From: Nitrincola salilacus
GTDB taxonomy: Bacteria; Pseudomonadota; Gammaproteobacteria; Pseudomonadales; Balneatricaceae
Direction: 5' to 3'
Assembly (NCBI RefSeq): GCF_046271865.1
Contig: NZ_CP176580.1
Span: 868,001 to 932,000 of the forward strand
Length of the DNA: 64,000 nt
Numbering within the stretch: position 1 is the stretch's first letter; every line of letters begins with the position of its first letter. Below, piece by piece: positions 9,109 through 17,312 of the stretch. Both the position numbers and the translations under genes were made by a program. The notes below the pieces were generated by a model. The model saw nothing but the letters and a program-made list of their open reading frames with translations. It made no database searches and was not told the DNA's origin.

Positions 9109-10569
9109 ATGTTACGCCGCACTAAAATCGTCGCCACGCTGGGGCCTTCCAGCAGCACCTTGGACAGCATTGAAAAACTGGTGCTGGCGGGTGCCGATGT
9201 GATGCGCCTGAACTTTTCCCACGGAGAGGCCGATGAACACCGCCAACGTGCCAGACTGGTGCGTGAAGTATCCGCCCGTCATGGCCGCTATGTCGCTCTG
9301 CTCGGCGATCTGCAGGGTCCGAAGATCCGCATCGCCCGCTTTGCGGACAAGAAAGTTACGCTGAAAAAGGGTCAGATTTTCACCCTGGATTCCGGGCTGG
9401 ATAAGGATGCCGGTACAGTGGAACGGGTCGGTATCGATTACGAAGCACTGGTCAACGATTCTCGCCCCGGCGATATCCTGCTGCTGGACGATGGCCGTCT
9501 GGAGCTGGAAGTACAGTCCGTCGAAGGCGACCGGGTGATCACCCGCGTTGTGATCGGCGGCGAGCTGTCAAACAATAAAGGGATCAACCGCAAGGGTGGT
9601 GGCCTGTCGGCAAAAGCACTGACCGACAAGGATAAGGAAGATATCAAACTCGCGGCCGAGATCGGCGTGGATTATGTTGCCGTCTCCTTCCCACGTGATG
9701 CCTCTGACATGCATGAAGCGCGCGCACTGCTCGAAGCAACAGGCTCCACCGCAGGCCTGGTGGCCAAGATCGAACGCGCCGAAACCGTGGCCGATGACGA
9801 GATCCTCGATGATGTGATCCGCGCCTCGGAAGTGGTCATGGTGGCACGCGGTGATCTGGCGGTTGAGATCGGCGATGCGACACTGGTCGGGGTGCAGAAG
9901 CATATCATTGCGCGCGCCCGTGCTCTGAACAAGATCGTGATCACCGCGACGCAGATGATGGAGTCGATGATCAACAGCCCGATGCCGACTCGCGCCGAAG
10001 TATCGGACGTGGCCAATGCGGTGATGGACTACACTGATGCAGTGATGCTGTCGGCCGAAACTGCCGCCGGGGATTACCCGACCGAAGCAGTGGAAGCGAT
10101 GGCGCGCATCATCATCGGTGCCGAACTGCACCCGATCACGCATAAATCGAGGCACCGCATCTATGAAGAGTTTCAGCAGATTGATGAGGCGATCGCACTG
10201 TCGGCGATGTATGCCGCCAACCACCTGCAGGGCGTGAAGGCGATCATCTGCATGTCGGAAACCGGTCTGACACCACGCCTGATGTCACGCATCCGCTCAC
10301 CACTACCGATCTATGAGATGTCACGCCGGGTGGATACTCAGCATCGTGTTGCCCTCTATCGTGGTGTGCAGACGATCCCCTTCTATGCGGATCAGTTGCC
10401 ACCGGAAGAGATCAATCAGCGCGCCGTGGATGAGCTGATCAAGCGCGATGCTTTGCAGGAGGGCGATCGCGTCATCATCACCAAGGGCGACTACCTGAAT
10501 GCTCAGGGCGGCACCAATACCATGAAGATCTTTACGATCGGTGAGCGAATTGCATTAAATGCCGGTTGA
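9109..10569 (+). CDS. pykA: Pyruvate kinase, PykA type
   Basis: This 486-residue enzyme converts PEP and ADP to pyruvate and ATP. It shows RRTKIVATLGPSS at the start, RLNFSHGEADEH, LGDLQGPKIRI, the catalytic lysine segment VAKIERAE, VMVARGDLAVEI, and TATQMMESMI. Overall it resembles E. coli PykA more than PykF. ATG 9109 aligns with the PykA start; the frame is open further upstream without similarity. Its place after glxR and before glycerate kinase links the glycerate branch to lower glycolysis. Confidence 0.96.
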   Translation: MLRRTKIVATLGPSSSTLDSIEKLVLAGADVMRLNFSHGEADEHRQRARLVREVSARHGRYVALLGDLQGPKIRIARFADKKVTLKKGQIFTLDSGLDKDAGTVERVGIDYEALVNDSRPGDILLLDDGRLELEVQSVEGDRVITRVVIGGELSNNKGINRKGGGLSAKALTDKDKEDIKLAAEIGVDYVAVSFPRDASDMHEARALLEATGSTAGLVAKIERAETVADDEILDDVIRASEVVMVARGDLAVEIGDATLVGVQKHIIARARALNKIVITATQMMESMINSPMPTRAEVSDVANAVMDYTDAVMLSAETAAGDYPTEAVEAMARIIIGAELHPITHKSRHRIYEEFQQIDEAIALSAMYAANHLQGVKAIICMSETGLTPRLMSRIRSPLPIYEMSRRVDTQHRVALYRGVQTIPFYADQLPPEEINQRAVDELIKRDALQEGDRVIITKGDYLNAQGGTNTMKIFTIGERIALNAG

Positions 10570-10609
10570 GCGACCGGGTAGAGAATTGTCATAGAGCACA
10601 GAGGTCAGG

Positions 10610-11875
10610 ATGAAACAGCAGGCACAGAAAGTTTTACGCGATATGTTTGATGCGGCTCTGCGCGTGGCTCAGCCCGAGCGCTGTTTGGCACCGTTTCTGC
10701 CAGCACCGGTTGCAGGCAGAACTCTGGTGATCGGAGCAGGTAAAGCCTCCGCGGCCATGGCCAGAGCGCTGGAACAGAGCTGGCAGGGTGAGATCAGTGG
10801 TCTGGTCGTAACCCGCTATGGCTATGGCGTACCCTGCGAGCGGATCGAGATCATCGAAGCGGCTCATCCGGTACCGGATCAGGCCAGTGAAGAGGCCGCC
10901 AAGCGCATCCTGGCGGCAGTTGAAGGGCTGACGGAGCAGGATCAGGTGATCGTGCTGATCTCTGGTGGTGGTTCTGCACTGCTCTCGCTACCTGCCGAGG
11001 GGATCACGCTGGAGGATAAACAGGCGATCAATCGTGCGCTGCTCAGTTCCGGTGCCACCATCAGTGAGATGAACACGGTGCGCAGGCATCTGTCAGCCAT
11101 CAAGGGTGGTCGTCTGGCCGCAGCCTGCTATCCAGCCAAGGTTTACAACCTGCTGATCTCTGATGTGCCGGGCGATAATCCAGTGGATGTGGCCTCGGGA
11201 CCGACTATTGCAGATGCCTCTACCTGTGCCGATGCACTGGAGATCCTGCGTCGTTACGAGATCGATATTCCGGCCCATATCCGTCAGGGGTTGGAGTCAG
11301 GCGCCTATGAGTCGGTCAAGCCATCTGATCCTCGTATGGCGCGGATTGAAACCCACTTCGTCGCGACTCCTCAGCGTTCACTTGAGGCAGCTGCCGAAGT
11401 TGCCCAGGCAGCCGGTTATACGCCGCTGATTCTCGGTGACAGTATCGAGGGTGAAGCAAAAGAGGTGGCGAAGGTGATGGCGGGGATCGCCCGCCAGGTA
11501 CGGAAAAACGGCCAGCCGATCAAGCCGCCTTGCGTATTACTGTCGGGTGGTGAAACCACCGTGACAGTGCGTGGGCAGGGTCGGGGTGGTCGCAATGTTG
11601 AATTTCTCTTGTCACTGGCGATTGCACTGCAGGGCGATGAGGGTATCGCTGCGCTGGCCGGCGACACCGATGGTGTTGATGGTCAGGAGGAGATAGCCGG
11701 TGCCATCATCTACCCCGATACGCTGGCGCGTGCGCGTGAGAAGGGCATCCGCCCGGTGGACTCACTCGCAAACAACGATGGGCATGGTTTTTTTGAAGCG
11801 CTGGATGATGCTGTAATCACCGGTCCGACGATGACCAATGTAAATGATTTTCGCGCGATTTTGATCGATAACTGA
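10610..11875 (+). CDS. ttuD: Glycerate 2-kinase, MOFRL family (TtuD type)
   Basis: The product phosphorylates D-glycerate to 2-phosphoglycerate. Its 421 residues carry the glycerate kinase domain (VIGAGKASAAMARAL, VLISGGGSALL, NTVRRHLSAIKGGRLA, SDVPGDNPVDVASGPT) and a C-terminal MOFRL domain (LSGGETTVTVRGQGRGGRN, GDTDGVDG, NDGHGFFEAL). Such proteins are often misnamed hydroxypyruvate reductase. AGGTCAGG precedes the ATG. A rho-independent terminator follows at 11963, closing the five-gene operon. Confidence 0.93.
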   Translation: MKQQAQKVLRDMFDAALRVAQPERCLAPFLPAPVAGRTLVIGAGKASAAMARALEQSWQGEISGLVVTRYGYGVPCERIEIIEAAHPVPDQASEEAAKRILAAVEGLTEQDQVIVLISGGGSALLSLPAEGITLEDKQAINRALLSSGATISEMNTVRRHLSAIKGGRLAAACYPAKVYNLLISDVPGDNPVDVASGPTIADASTCADALEILRRYEIDIPAHIRQGLESGAYESVKPSDPRMARIETHFVATPQRSLEAAAEVAQAAGYTPLILGDSIEGEAKEVAKVMAGIARQVRKNGQPIKPPCVLLSGGETTVTVRGQGRGGRNVEFLLSLAIALQGDEGIAALAGDTDGVDGQEEIAGAIIYPDTLARAREKGIRPVDSLANNDGHGFFEALDDAVITGPTMTNVNDFRAILIDN

Positions 11876-11962
11876 CGCACTCTATACGGAGCTCTTTACG
11901 CACTCTTTAAGTACTACCAGTTAAGTACTACCAGACTGAATTTCCCTTGATATCTGCCGTTG

Positions 11963-12000
11963 GCCCTGCATTCGCGCTCTTGAATGCGGGGCATTTTTTT
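11963..12000 (+). terminator. Rho-independent terminator after glycerate kinase
   Basis: A stem of GCCCTGCATTC with GAATGCGGGGC (one unpaired position) around an 8-base loop is followed by ATTTTTTT. It lies about 90 bases after the stop codon of the glycerate kinase gene. Confidence 0.85.
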
Positions 12001-12052
12001 ATGGCAACCACCTGGATTGTGATTGGGCTCGCAATTGTCAGTATTTGCAGAG

Positions 12053-12150
12053 ATATCCCGAATGCCTTGAGTGAGACGCCGTGTATACATCCGTGTAGGC
12101 TTGAATGCCGCATCCATGCGGCATGCACTCACTCAAGACCTCCGGGATAT
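12053..12150. repeat. 98-base imperfect inverted repeat at the edge of the duplicated unit
   Basis: The left arm (ATATCCCGAATGCCTTGAG...) pairs imperfectly with the right arm (CTCAAGACCTCCGGGATAT). A smaller palindrome, TGCCGCATCCATGCGGCA, lies inside. The tip of the right arm (CGGGATATGCAG) is also where the second duplicated unit starts at about 14042, so this element probably served as a duplication endpoint. It may be a REP-like repeat. Confidence 0.7.
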
Positions 12151-12222
12151 GCAGTGAAATCACCGAACCAGGTAAGTGATTGGTTTTTGTCTGGTATTAA
12201 ATTTAATGACTGGAAAAATGCA

Positions 12223-12639
12223 TCAACTCGGATATAGCCACATATGGATTATACTTAATATAAGAAAAGTGACTGCACAAAATCCAGTGCATCTGGCGAA
12301 AAAACGATCAATTGGTTTTATGTAGGGCTGAATAAGTGTTACACACAAGAAAACTGAGTGTTTTTTATTGCCTGAATCCTGCTCAGATTTTATCTTTTTT
12401 GCAATGGATTTACGTGATGAGGCTAACGCATCGAAATAAAAGATAATATTTAAATAATGTAAAGTTGGCGGCTCTATTCCGTCACGTTTCATCTCTCGAT
12501 TAATTCGAAAAATAGAGTAAAAAATTGAAACAGGTGCTGTAAAAAAAGAGATCAATAACGGGGTCATGCCCACGAATATCAAGTCTTCAGACAAATAGCT
12601 TCGCAAAAAATCAGATAGTCGTAAAAAATATTCAACCAT
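12223..12639 (-). CDS. Small membrane protein, candidate immunity protein (copy 1)
   Basis: This 138-residue protein has a hydrophobic segment near residues 20-45 and another at the C-terminus (near 118-135), flanking a basic middle (NREMKRDGIEPP; SSRKSIAKKIKSEQ). I do not recognise the family. It lies 40 bases downstream of the 347-residue gene on the same strand. The paralogue at 14121-14540 is nearly identical in the middle but differs strongly in both hydrophobic ends. An immunity role against the neighbouring protein is inferred from this arrangement and is not shown. Confidence 0.6.
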   Translation of the reverse strand: MVEYFLRLSDFLRSYLSEDLIFVGMTPLLISFFTAPVSIFYSIFRINREMKRDGIEPPTLHYLNIIFYFDALASSRKSIAKKIKSEQDSGNKKHSVFLCVTLIQPYIKPIDRFFARCTGFCAVTFLILSIIHMWLYPS

Positions 12640-12679
12640 GAATAGTAGTCCTGAAAATTCTATTAAATAAATTCATGAT

Positions 12680-13723
12680 TCAAATCCTAAGAAGGTCGTC
12701 ATACAGCTTAGCACCAAACATTTCACCTGCTGATCCTCCCAACTGTGCTCCAATATAAGCTGCCCCCGCAATAACAACCACAATACAGCCGAGGATTGCC
12801 CAACCTATAGGACCTGCTCCTGCCAATGCCAGTAGTGCAGATGGGCCTCCAACAGCGCTTATAGCACTCCAGGTAGCCGCACTTCCCGCCGCAGCCCCTC
12901 CACCAAACCCAATAATCTGCTTCATACTTTCACGATGCCAGTTCCCATCCGCATTACTCACACTTTTTACCTTGCCAGCTCTGATAGAAGCGTCAGCGGC
13001 CAAGGACAAAGGGGTAGCTGCTTTCGACATGAACTGAGAGAAGCTTTTCAGCCGATTTGCCTGAAACAGGTCGGATACAAAAATGCGTGAGTCGGACTTA
13101 AGGCGACCACGGCTGCGACTGGCCAGAGTGATGCCTCGATTGGCATTATTGATTGCTCCGCCACGGTTTTTAGTGCGCATGATCACTGGGGAGAGCTGGG
13201 TCATGGCGCTTCTGTGTTCGCTGAGCAGTACATCGTAGGCTTGGATTGCATTGCGCCTTGCAGCGGCATCCCTGGCGCCTGCGCCCGGCATACCAGCTGC
13301 GGCAGGTTTTTGCACAGCGATGAGGGCATTTTCGTAGTTCACCAAGGCTTTGTGAAAATTTGACAGGTTTTGGTACTTGGCCTTGAAGGCCGGGCCTGAT
13401 GAGCCTATCAGGCTAAGTACTCCGTTGAGTTCCTCTTCAGTCAGGTATTTTTCCCAGAACTCGGCTTCACGGTGCAGCTCTTCACCTTCAGCTGCCGCTG
13501 CCCGCATTAACCAGCCACGCTCATGAATAGCCTGTTGATTAAGCGTACGAATAATCGACGGTGCATAGGGTTCAGCTATATCCAGTGTAAAAGCCTGGCC
13601 TTCATAGACACGACCGTTTGCCCCTATGCTATTTACTCGGGAAAACTCTGTGAGTAGTTCGTCGTCAGCTTCTATCAGGTCAGAAATGTGGCATGCATGG
13701 GAATTGAAATAGACGGTTGGCAT
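12680..13723 (-). CDS. Candidate pore-forming or membrane-targeting toxin (copy 1)
   Basis: This 347-residue protein is not in a family I can name. The first 60 residues include a LysM-like segment (VNSIGANGRVYEGQAFTLDI). Residues 60-265 look helical and charged. Residues 270-335 are glycine/alanine-rich and hydrophobic (SALLALAGAGPIGWAILGCI, then VVVIAGAAYIGAQLGG), like a membrane-inserting hairpin. No signal peptide is visible. Compared with the copy at 14581-15624 I count 6 differences in residues 1-265 but 18 in the last 82, so change is concentrated in the hydrophobic domain. The adjacent small membrane protein is the likely partner. Confidence 0.6.
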   Translation of the reverse strand: MPTVYFNSHACHISDLIEADDELLTEFSRVNSIGANGRVYEGQAFTLDIAEPYAPSIIRTLNQQAIHERGWLMRAAAAEGEELHREAEFWEKYLTEEELNGVLSLIGSSGPAFKAKYQNLSNFHKALVNYENALIAVQKPAAAGMPGAGARDAAARRNAIQAYDVLLSEHRSAMTQLSPVIMRTKNRGGAINNANRGITLASRSRGRLKSDSRIFVSDLFQANRLKSFSQFMSKAATPLSLAADASIRAGKVKSVSNADGNWHRESMKQIIGFGGGAAAGSAATWSAISAVGGPSALLALAGAGPIGWAILGCIVVVIAGAAYIGAQLGGSAGEMFGAKLYDDLLRI

Positions 13724-13870
13724 GTTAATGTCCTTATTAAAAAATCATCCTTCAGGGCGGTCCGGCCCTTGTTTGCGCAAAAGAGTACTGGCTTTTGTTA
13801 TAGGGATCAAGGGGAGGCTACTGGGCTCTGTCGTTTCCTGTCTCATCCAACACTTCACCCATGCAGCACT

Positions 13871-14021
13871 TCACCCCTCCAACATAAAAGTAACCGGCCC
13901 ATCATTAATCAGGCTGACCTGCATATTGGCGCCGAAGCTGCCGCAGGCAACCACAGGATGAATGGCACGGGTCTGTTCAAGGAAATAGTTGTACAGACGC
14001 TCACCTTCGGCAGGTGTGAAA
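13871..14021 (-). pseudogene. dtd 3' fragment carried with the duplication
   Basis: Read leftwards, this segment encodes the last ~49 residues of D-aminoacyl-tRNA deacylase (LYNYFLEQTRAIHPVVACGS ... PVTFMLEG, stop). It diverges from the intact gene exactly where unit 1 ends, at TTCGGCAGGTGTG. It has no start and is a by-product of the duplication. It now forms the sequence upstream of toxin copy 1. Confidence 0.9.
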
Positions 14022-14120
14022 CTGTACCTGGTACATTTTCACGGGATATGCAGTGAAATCACCGAACCAGGTAAGTGATTGGTTTTTTTCTGGTATTAAA
14101 TTCAATGACTGGAAAATGCA

Positions 14121-14540
14121 TCAGCTTGGATATAGCCACATATCGATTATGGAGAATATAAGAAGAATGGCTGCACAAAGTCCAGTGCACCTGGCGAAGA
14201 AACGATCAATTGGTTTTATGTAGGGCTGAATAAGTGTTATACACAAGAAAACTGAGTGCTCTTTATTGCCTGAGTTTTGCTCAGATTTTATCTTTTTTGC
14301 TATGGATCTACGTGATGAGGCTAACGCATCGAAATAAAATATAATATTTAAGTAATGTAAAGTTGGTGGCTCTATTCCGTCACGTTTCATCTCTCGATTA
14401 ATTCTAAAAATAGAGTAAAAAATTGAAACAAGCATTGTGAAAAAGGCGATCACTCCTGGAATTCCGGCTGCCAATATGATGAAATCTTCAGAAAAATTGC
14501 TTCGCAAAGAGTCAGATAATCGTACAAAATAGTCAACCAT
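14121..14540 (-). CDS. Small membrane protein, candidate immunity protein (copy 2)
   Basis: This 139-residue paralogue of the 12223-12639 product has the same layout: hydrophobic N-terminal region, basic cytosolic-looking middle and C-terminal membrane segment. Residues 44-115 differ from copy 1 at only about four positions. Residues 1-43 differ at roughly a third to a half of positions with one added residue, and six more changes lie in the last 25. It is 40 bases downstream of toxin copy 2. Confidence 0.6.
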   Translation of the reverse strand: MVDYFVRLSDSLRSNFSEDFIILAAGIPGVIAFFTMLVSIFYSIFRINREMKRDGIEPPTLHYLNIIFYFDALASSRRSIAKKIKSEQNSGNKEHSVFLCITLIQPYIKPIDRFFARCTGLCAAILLIFSIIDMWLYPS

Positions 14541-14580
14541 GAATAGAAACCTTGGGAGTTGTATTAAATAGCGTCATGAT

Positions 14581-15624
14581 TCAAAACCTAACAAGGCCGT
14601 CATACAGCTTAACACCAAATTTTTCACCGGCTGATCCTCCGGCCTGTGATCCAAGGTAAGCCGCCCCCGCGATAACAACCACAATACAGCCAAGAAGAGC
14701 CCAACCTATTGGACCTGCTCCTGCCAATGCCAGTAGTGCAGATTGGCCTCCAACAGCACTTATTGCACCCCAAGAAGCCGCAACTCCCCCCACAGCCCCT
14801 AAACCAAACCCAACAATCTGCTTTGCACTTTCACGATGCCAGTTTCCATCAGCATTACTCACGCTTTTTACCTTGCCAGCTCTGATAGAAGCGTCAGCAG
14901 CCAAAGATAATGGAGTGGCGGCTTTCGACATGAACTGAGAGAAGCTTTTCAGCCGATTTGCCTGAAACAGGTCGGATACAAAAATGCGTGAGTCGGACTT
15001 AAGGCGACCACGGTTGCGACTGGCCAGAGTGATGCCTCGATTGGCATTATTGATTGCTCCGCCACGGTTTTTAGTGCGCATGATCACTGGGGAGAGCTGG
15101 GTCATTGCGCTTCTGTGTTCGCTCATCAGCACATCGTAGGCTTGGATTGCATTGCGCCTTGCAACGGCATCCCTGGCGCCTGCGCCCGGCATACCAGCTG
15201 CGGCAGGTTTTTGCACAGCGATGAGGGCATTTTCGTAGTTCACCAAGGCTTTGTGAAAATTCGAAAGGTTTTGGTATTTGGCCTTGAAGGCCGGTCCTGA
15301 AGCACCTATCAGGCTGACTACTCCGTTGAGCTCCTCTTCAGTCAGGTACTTTTCCCAGAACTCGGCTTCACGGTGCAGCTCTTCACCTTCAGCTGCCGCT
15401 GCCCGCATTAACCAGCCACGCTCATGAATAGCCTGTTGATTAAGCGTACGGACAATCGACGGTGCATAGGGTTCTGCTATATCCAGTGTAAAAGCCTGGC
15501 CTTCATAGACACGACCGTTTGCCCCTATGCTATTCACTCGGGAAAACTCTGTGAGTAGTTCGTCGTCAGCTTCTATCAGGTCAGAAATGTGGCATGCGTG
15601 GGAATTGAAATAGACGGTAGGCAT
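14581..15624 (-). CDS. Candidate pore-forming or membrane-targeting toxin (copy 2)
   Basis: This 347-residue paralogue of the 12680-13723 product is almost identical over residues 1-265, with LysM-like N-terminus and helical middle. The C-terminal hydrophobic domain is changed throughout (for example SAKQIVGFGLGAVGG against SMKQIIGFGGGAAAG, and AAYLGSQAGG against AAYIGAQLGG). It lies about 150 bases downstream of dtd on the same strand. Function is inferred from architecture and the paired small membrane protein. A structural or phage-derived membrane protein cannot be excluded. Confidence 0.6.
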   Translation of the reverse strand: MPTVYFNSHACHISDLIEADDELLTEFSRVNSIGANGRVYEGQAFTLDIAEPYAPSIVRTLNQQAIHERGWLMRAAAAEGEELHREAEFWEKYLTEEELNGVVSLIGASGPAFKAKYQNLSNFHKALVNYENALIAVQKPAAAGMPGAGARDAVARRNAIQAYDVLMSEHRSAMTQLSPVIMRTKNRGGAINNANRGITLASRNRGRLKSDSRIFVSDLFQANRLKSFSQFMSKAATPLSLAADASIRAGKVKSVSNADGNWHRESAKQIVGFGLGAVGGVAASWGAISAVGGQSALLALAGAGPIGWALLGCIVVVIAGAAYLGSQAGGSAGEKFGVKLYDGLVRF

Positions 15625-15771
15625 GTTAATGTCCTTATTAAAAAATCATCCTTCAGGGCGGTCCGGCCCTTGTTTGCGCAAAAGAGTACTGGCTTTTGTT
15701 ATAGGGATCAAGGGGAGGCTACTGGGCTCTGTCGTTTCCTGTCTCATCCAACACTTCACCCATGCAGCACT

Positions 15772-16209
15772 TCACCCCTCCAGCATAAAAGTCACCGGCC
15801 CATCATTAGTCAGGCTGACCTGCATGTTGGCACCGAAGCTGCCGCAGGCAACCACCGGATGAATGGCGCGAGCCTGTTCAAGGAAATAGTTGTACAGACG
15901 CTCACCTTCGGCAGGTGTGGCGCCGGAGGAGAAGCCGGGGCGCAGGCCTTTGCGGGTATCGGCAACCAGGGTGAACTGAGAGACGACCAGCAGGCCCCCA
16001 CCGACCTGCTGCAGATTCAGGTTCATCTTGCCCTCTGCATCCGAGAAAATGCGATAGTTGAGCACTTTCTGCAGCAGTTTATCGGCACTGGCTTCATTAT
16101 CGATCCGCTCCACACCGAGCAGCAGCAGAATCCCCTGATCTATCTCGCCGATGCGCTGGCCGTCGACATCCACGGCGGCACTGCTCACGCGCTGAATCAA
16201 TCCCTTCAT
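15772..16209 (-). CDS. dtd: D-aminoacyl-tRNA deacylase
   Basis: The enzyme removes D-amino acids wrongly attached to tRNA. Its 145 residues carry MKGLIQRVSSAAVDVDGQ at the N-terminus, the active-site motif VVSQFTLVADTRKGLRPGF near residue 75, and the second motif NDGPVTFMLE near the end. ATG 16209 gives the standard N-terminus; the frame is open nine codons further upstream into the preceding gene. It begins 8 bases after pip, so the two may be co-transcribed. Its last third is duplicated at 13871-14021. Confidence 0.96.
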   Translation of the reverse strand: MKGLIQRVSSAAVDVDGQRIGEIDQGILLLLGVERIDNEASADKLLQKVLNYRIFSDAEGKMNLNLQQVGGGLLVVSQFTLVADTRKGLRPGFSSGATPAEGERLYNYFLEQARAIHPVVACGSFGANMQVSLTNDGPVTFMLEG

Positions 16210-16216
16210 ATCGCTG

Positions 16217-17167
16217 TCATGCGCTCCATTCTGCAAATTTATCGGTAGTGTGTATCAGGTTGTCGATAATACCGGGTTCAAATGCAGAGTGGCCAGCATC
16301 GCGGACGATATGCAGCTCGGCCTGAGGTAGTAATTGATAGAGTTCATACGCTTGTTTTATCGGGCAGACCATATCATAACGGCCATGTACGATGACTGTA
16401 GGAATGTCATGGATCCGCGCTGTGTCGTGCAGGATCTGATTCGTCTCGATAAAGGCCTTGTTGACAAAGTAGTGTGCCTCGATGCGCGCCATGGCCAGGG
16501 CGAAGTGCGGGTTGGCAAAATGCTCGGCCACATCCTGATTGGGGTTGAGAGTCGAGCAGCGCCCCTCCCAGACCGACCAGGCTTTTGCTGCTGACATGCG
16601 GGCTATCTCATTGTTGGATGTCAGCCTGCGGTGGAAGGCGTTGAGCAGATCGTCATGCTCCTCGGGTGGAATGGGGTGCAGATAATCCTGCCAGTAATCG
16701 GGAAAAATCGCACTGGCTCCGGATTGATAAAACCAGTTGATATCCTCATCACGGCACAGAAAAATCCCACGCAGAATCATGCCCAGCACGCGCTCAGGGT
16801 GCGCCTGGGCGTAGAGCAGGCTCAGTGTTGAGCCCCAGGAGCCACCAAACAGAAACCATTGTTCCACCGAGAGCAGGTCACGGATTTTTTCCATATCCTC
16901 AATCAGATGTGCGGTGGTGTTATCGATCAGGCTGGCATGGGGTGTGGATTGGCCGCAGCCACGCTGATCAAACAGAATGATGCGGTAGCGATCCGGGTTG
17001 AAGAAGCGGCGATGATTAGGTGAGGTTCCGCCTCCCGGCCCGCCATGGACAAACAGTACCGGAATGCCATTGGGATTGCCGGACTCCTCTATATAGAGGT
17101 TATGGCCAGAGCCGACAGCCAGTTGATAACTTTTATTGCACTGAATCTCTGGATAAAGGGTGCGCAT
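16217..17167 (-). CDS. pip: Proline iminopeptidase
   Basis: This alpha/beta hydrolase releases N-terminal proline from peptides. It shows the oxyanion motif VLFVHGGPGGGTSPNHRRFF, FDQRGCGQSTPHA, the nucleophile elbow FGGSWGSTLSLLYAQ near residue 110, and the catalytic Asp and His late in the protein (VHGRYDMVCP; RDAGHSAFEPG). ATG 17167 (MRTLYPEIQ) gives 316 residues, as in the family. It precedes dtd on the same strand. Confidence 0.93.
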   Translation of the reverse strand: MRTLYPEIQCNKSYQLAVGSGHNLYIEESGNPNGIPVLFVHGGPGGGTSPNHRRFFNPDRYRIILFDQRGCGQSTPHASLIDNTTAHLIEDMEKIRDLLSVEQWFLFGGSWGSTLSLLYAQAHPERVLGMILRGIFLCRDEDINWFYQSGASAIFPDYWQDYLHPIPPEEHDDLLNAFHRRLTSNNEIARMSAAKAWSVWEGRCSTLNPNQDVAEHFANPHFALAMARIEAHYFVNKAFIETNQILHDTARIHDIPTVIVHGRYDMVCPIKQAYELYQLLPQAELHIVRDAGHSAFEPGIIDNLIHTTDKFAEWSA

Positions 17168-17260
17168 CGGCTTTCCTTTGATGAGGGAATCAGCCAACAG
17201 TATATCACCGCTGAAAGGCATAAATAGGGGGGGTGAATGGGGGGGGAGCCCAGAAATGAC

Positions 17261-17295
17261 AAAGGCGCTGCCGGAGAGTATCCGACAGCGCCTTT
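17261..17295 (-). terminator. Likely terminator of typA
   Basis: A 15-base stem (AAAGGCGCTGCCGGA with TCCGACAGCGCCTTT) closes on the 5-base loop GAGTA. The single mismatch becomes a G-U pair in the leftward transcript. It lies 17 bases after the typA stop. The U-tract after the stem is weak, so termination efficiency is uncertain. Confidence 0.65.
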
Positions 17296-17312
17296 GCAGG
17301 GTAGCTCAGCGA

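Larger units (their letters stand above)
12143..14020. repeat. Tandem duplication, unit 1 (of about 1.9 kb)
   Basis: Bases 12143-14020 correspond to 14042-15919 with nearly constant offset (1899 to 1901 bases). Each unit contains a small membrane protein gene, a 347-residue protein gene and the last part of dtd. Only the right-hand unit keeps the complete dtd gene, so unit 1 is the inserted or copied one. A 21-base join (14021-14041) that includes GTACCTGGTAC separates the units. Confidence 0.93.
14042..15919. repeat. Tandem duplication, unit 2
   Basis: This is the second copy of the repeat described at 12143-14020. Its right end lies inside the intact dtd gene, so this copy is in the original context and dtd-toxin-immunity read leftwards in that order. 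Confidence 0.93.
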
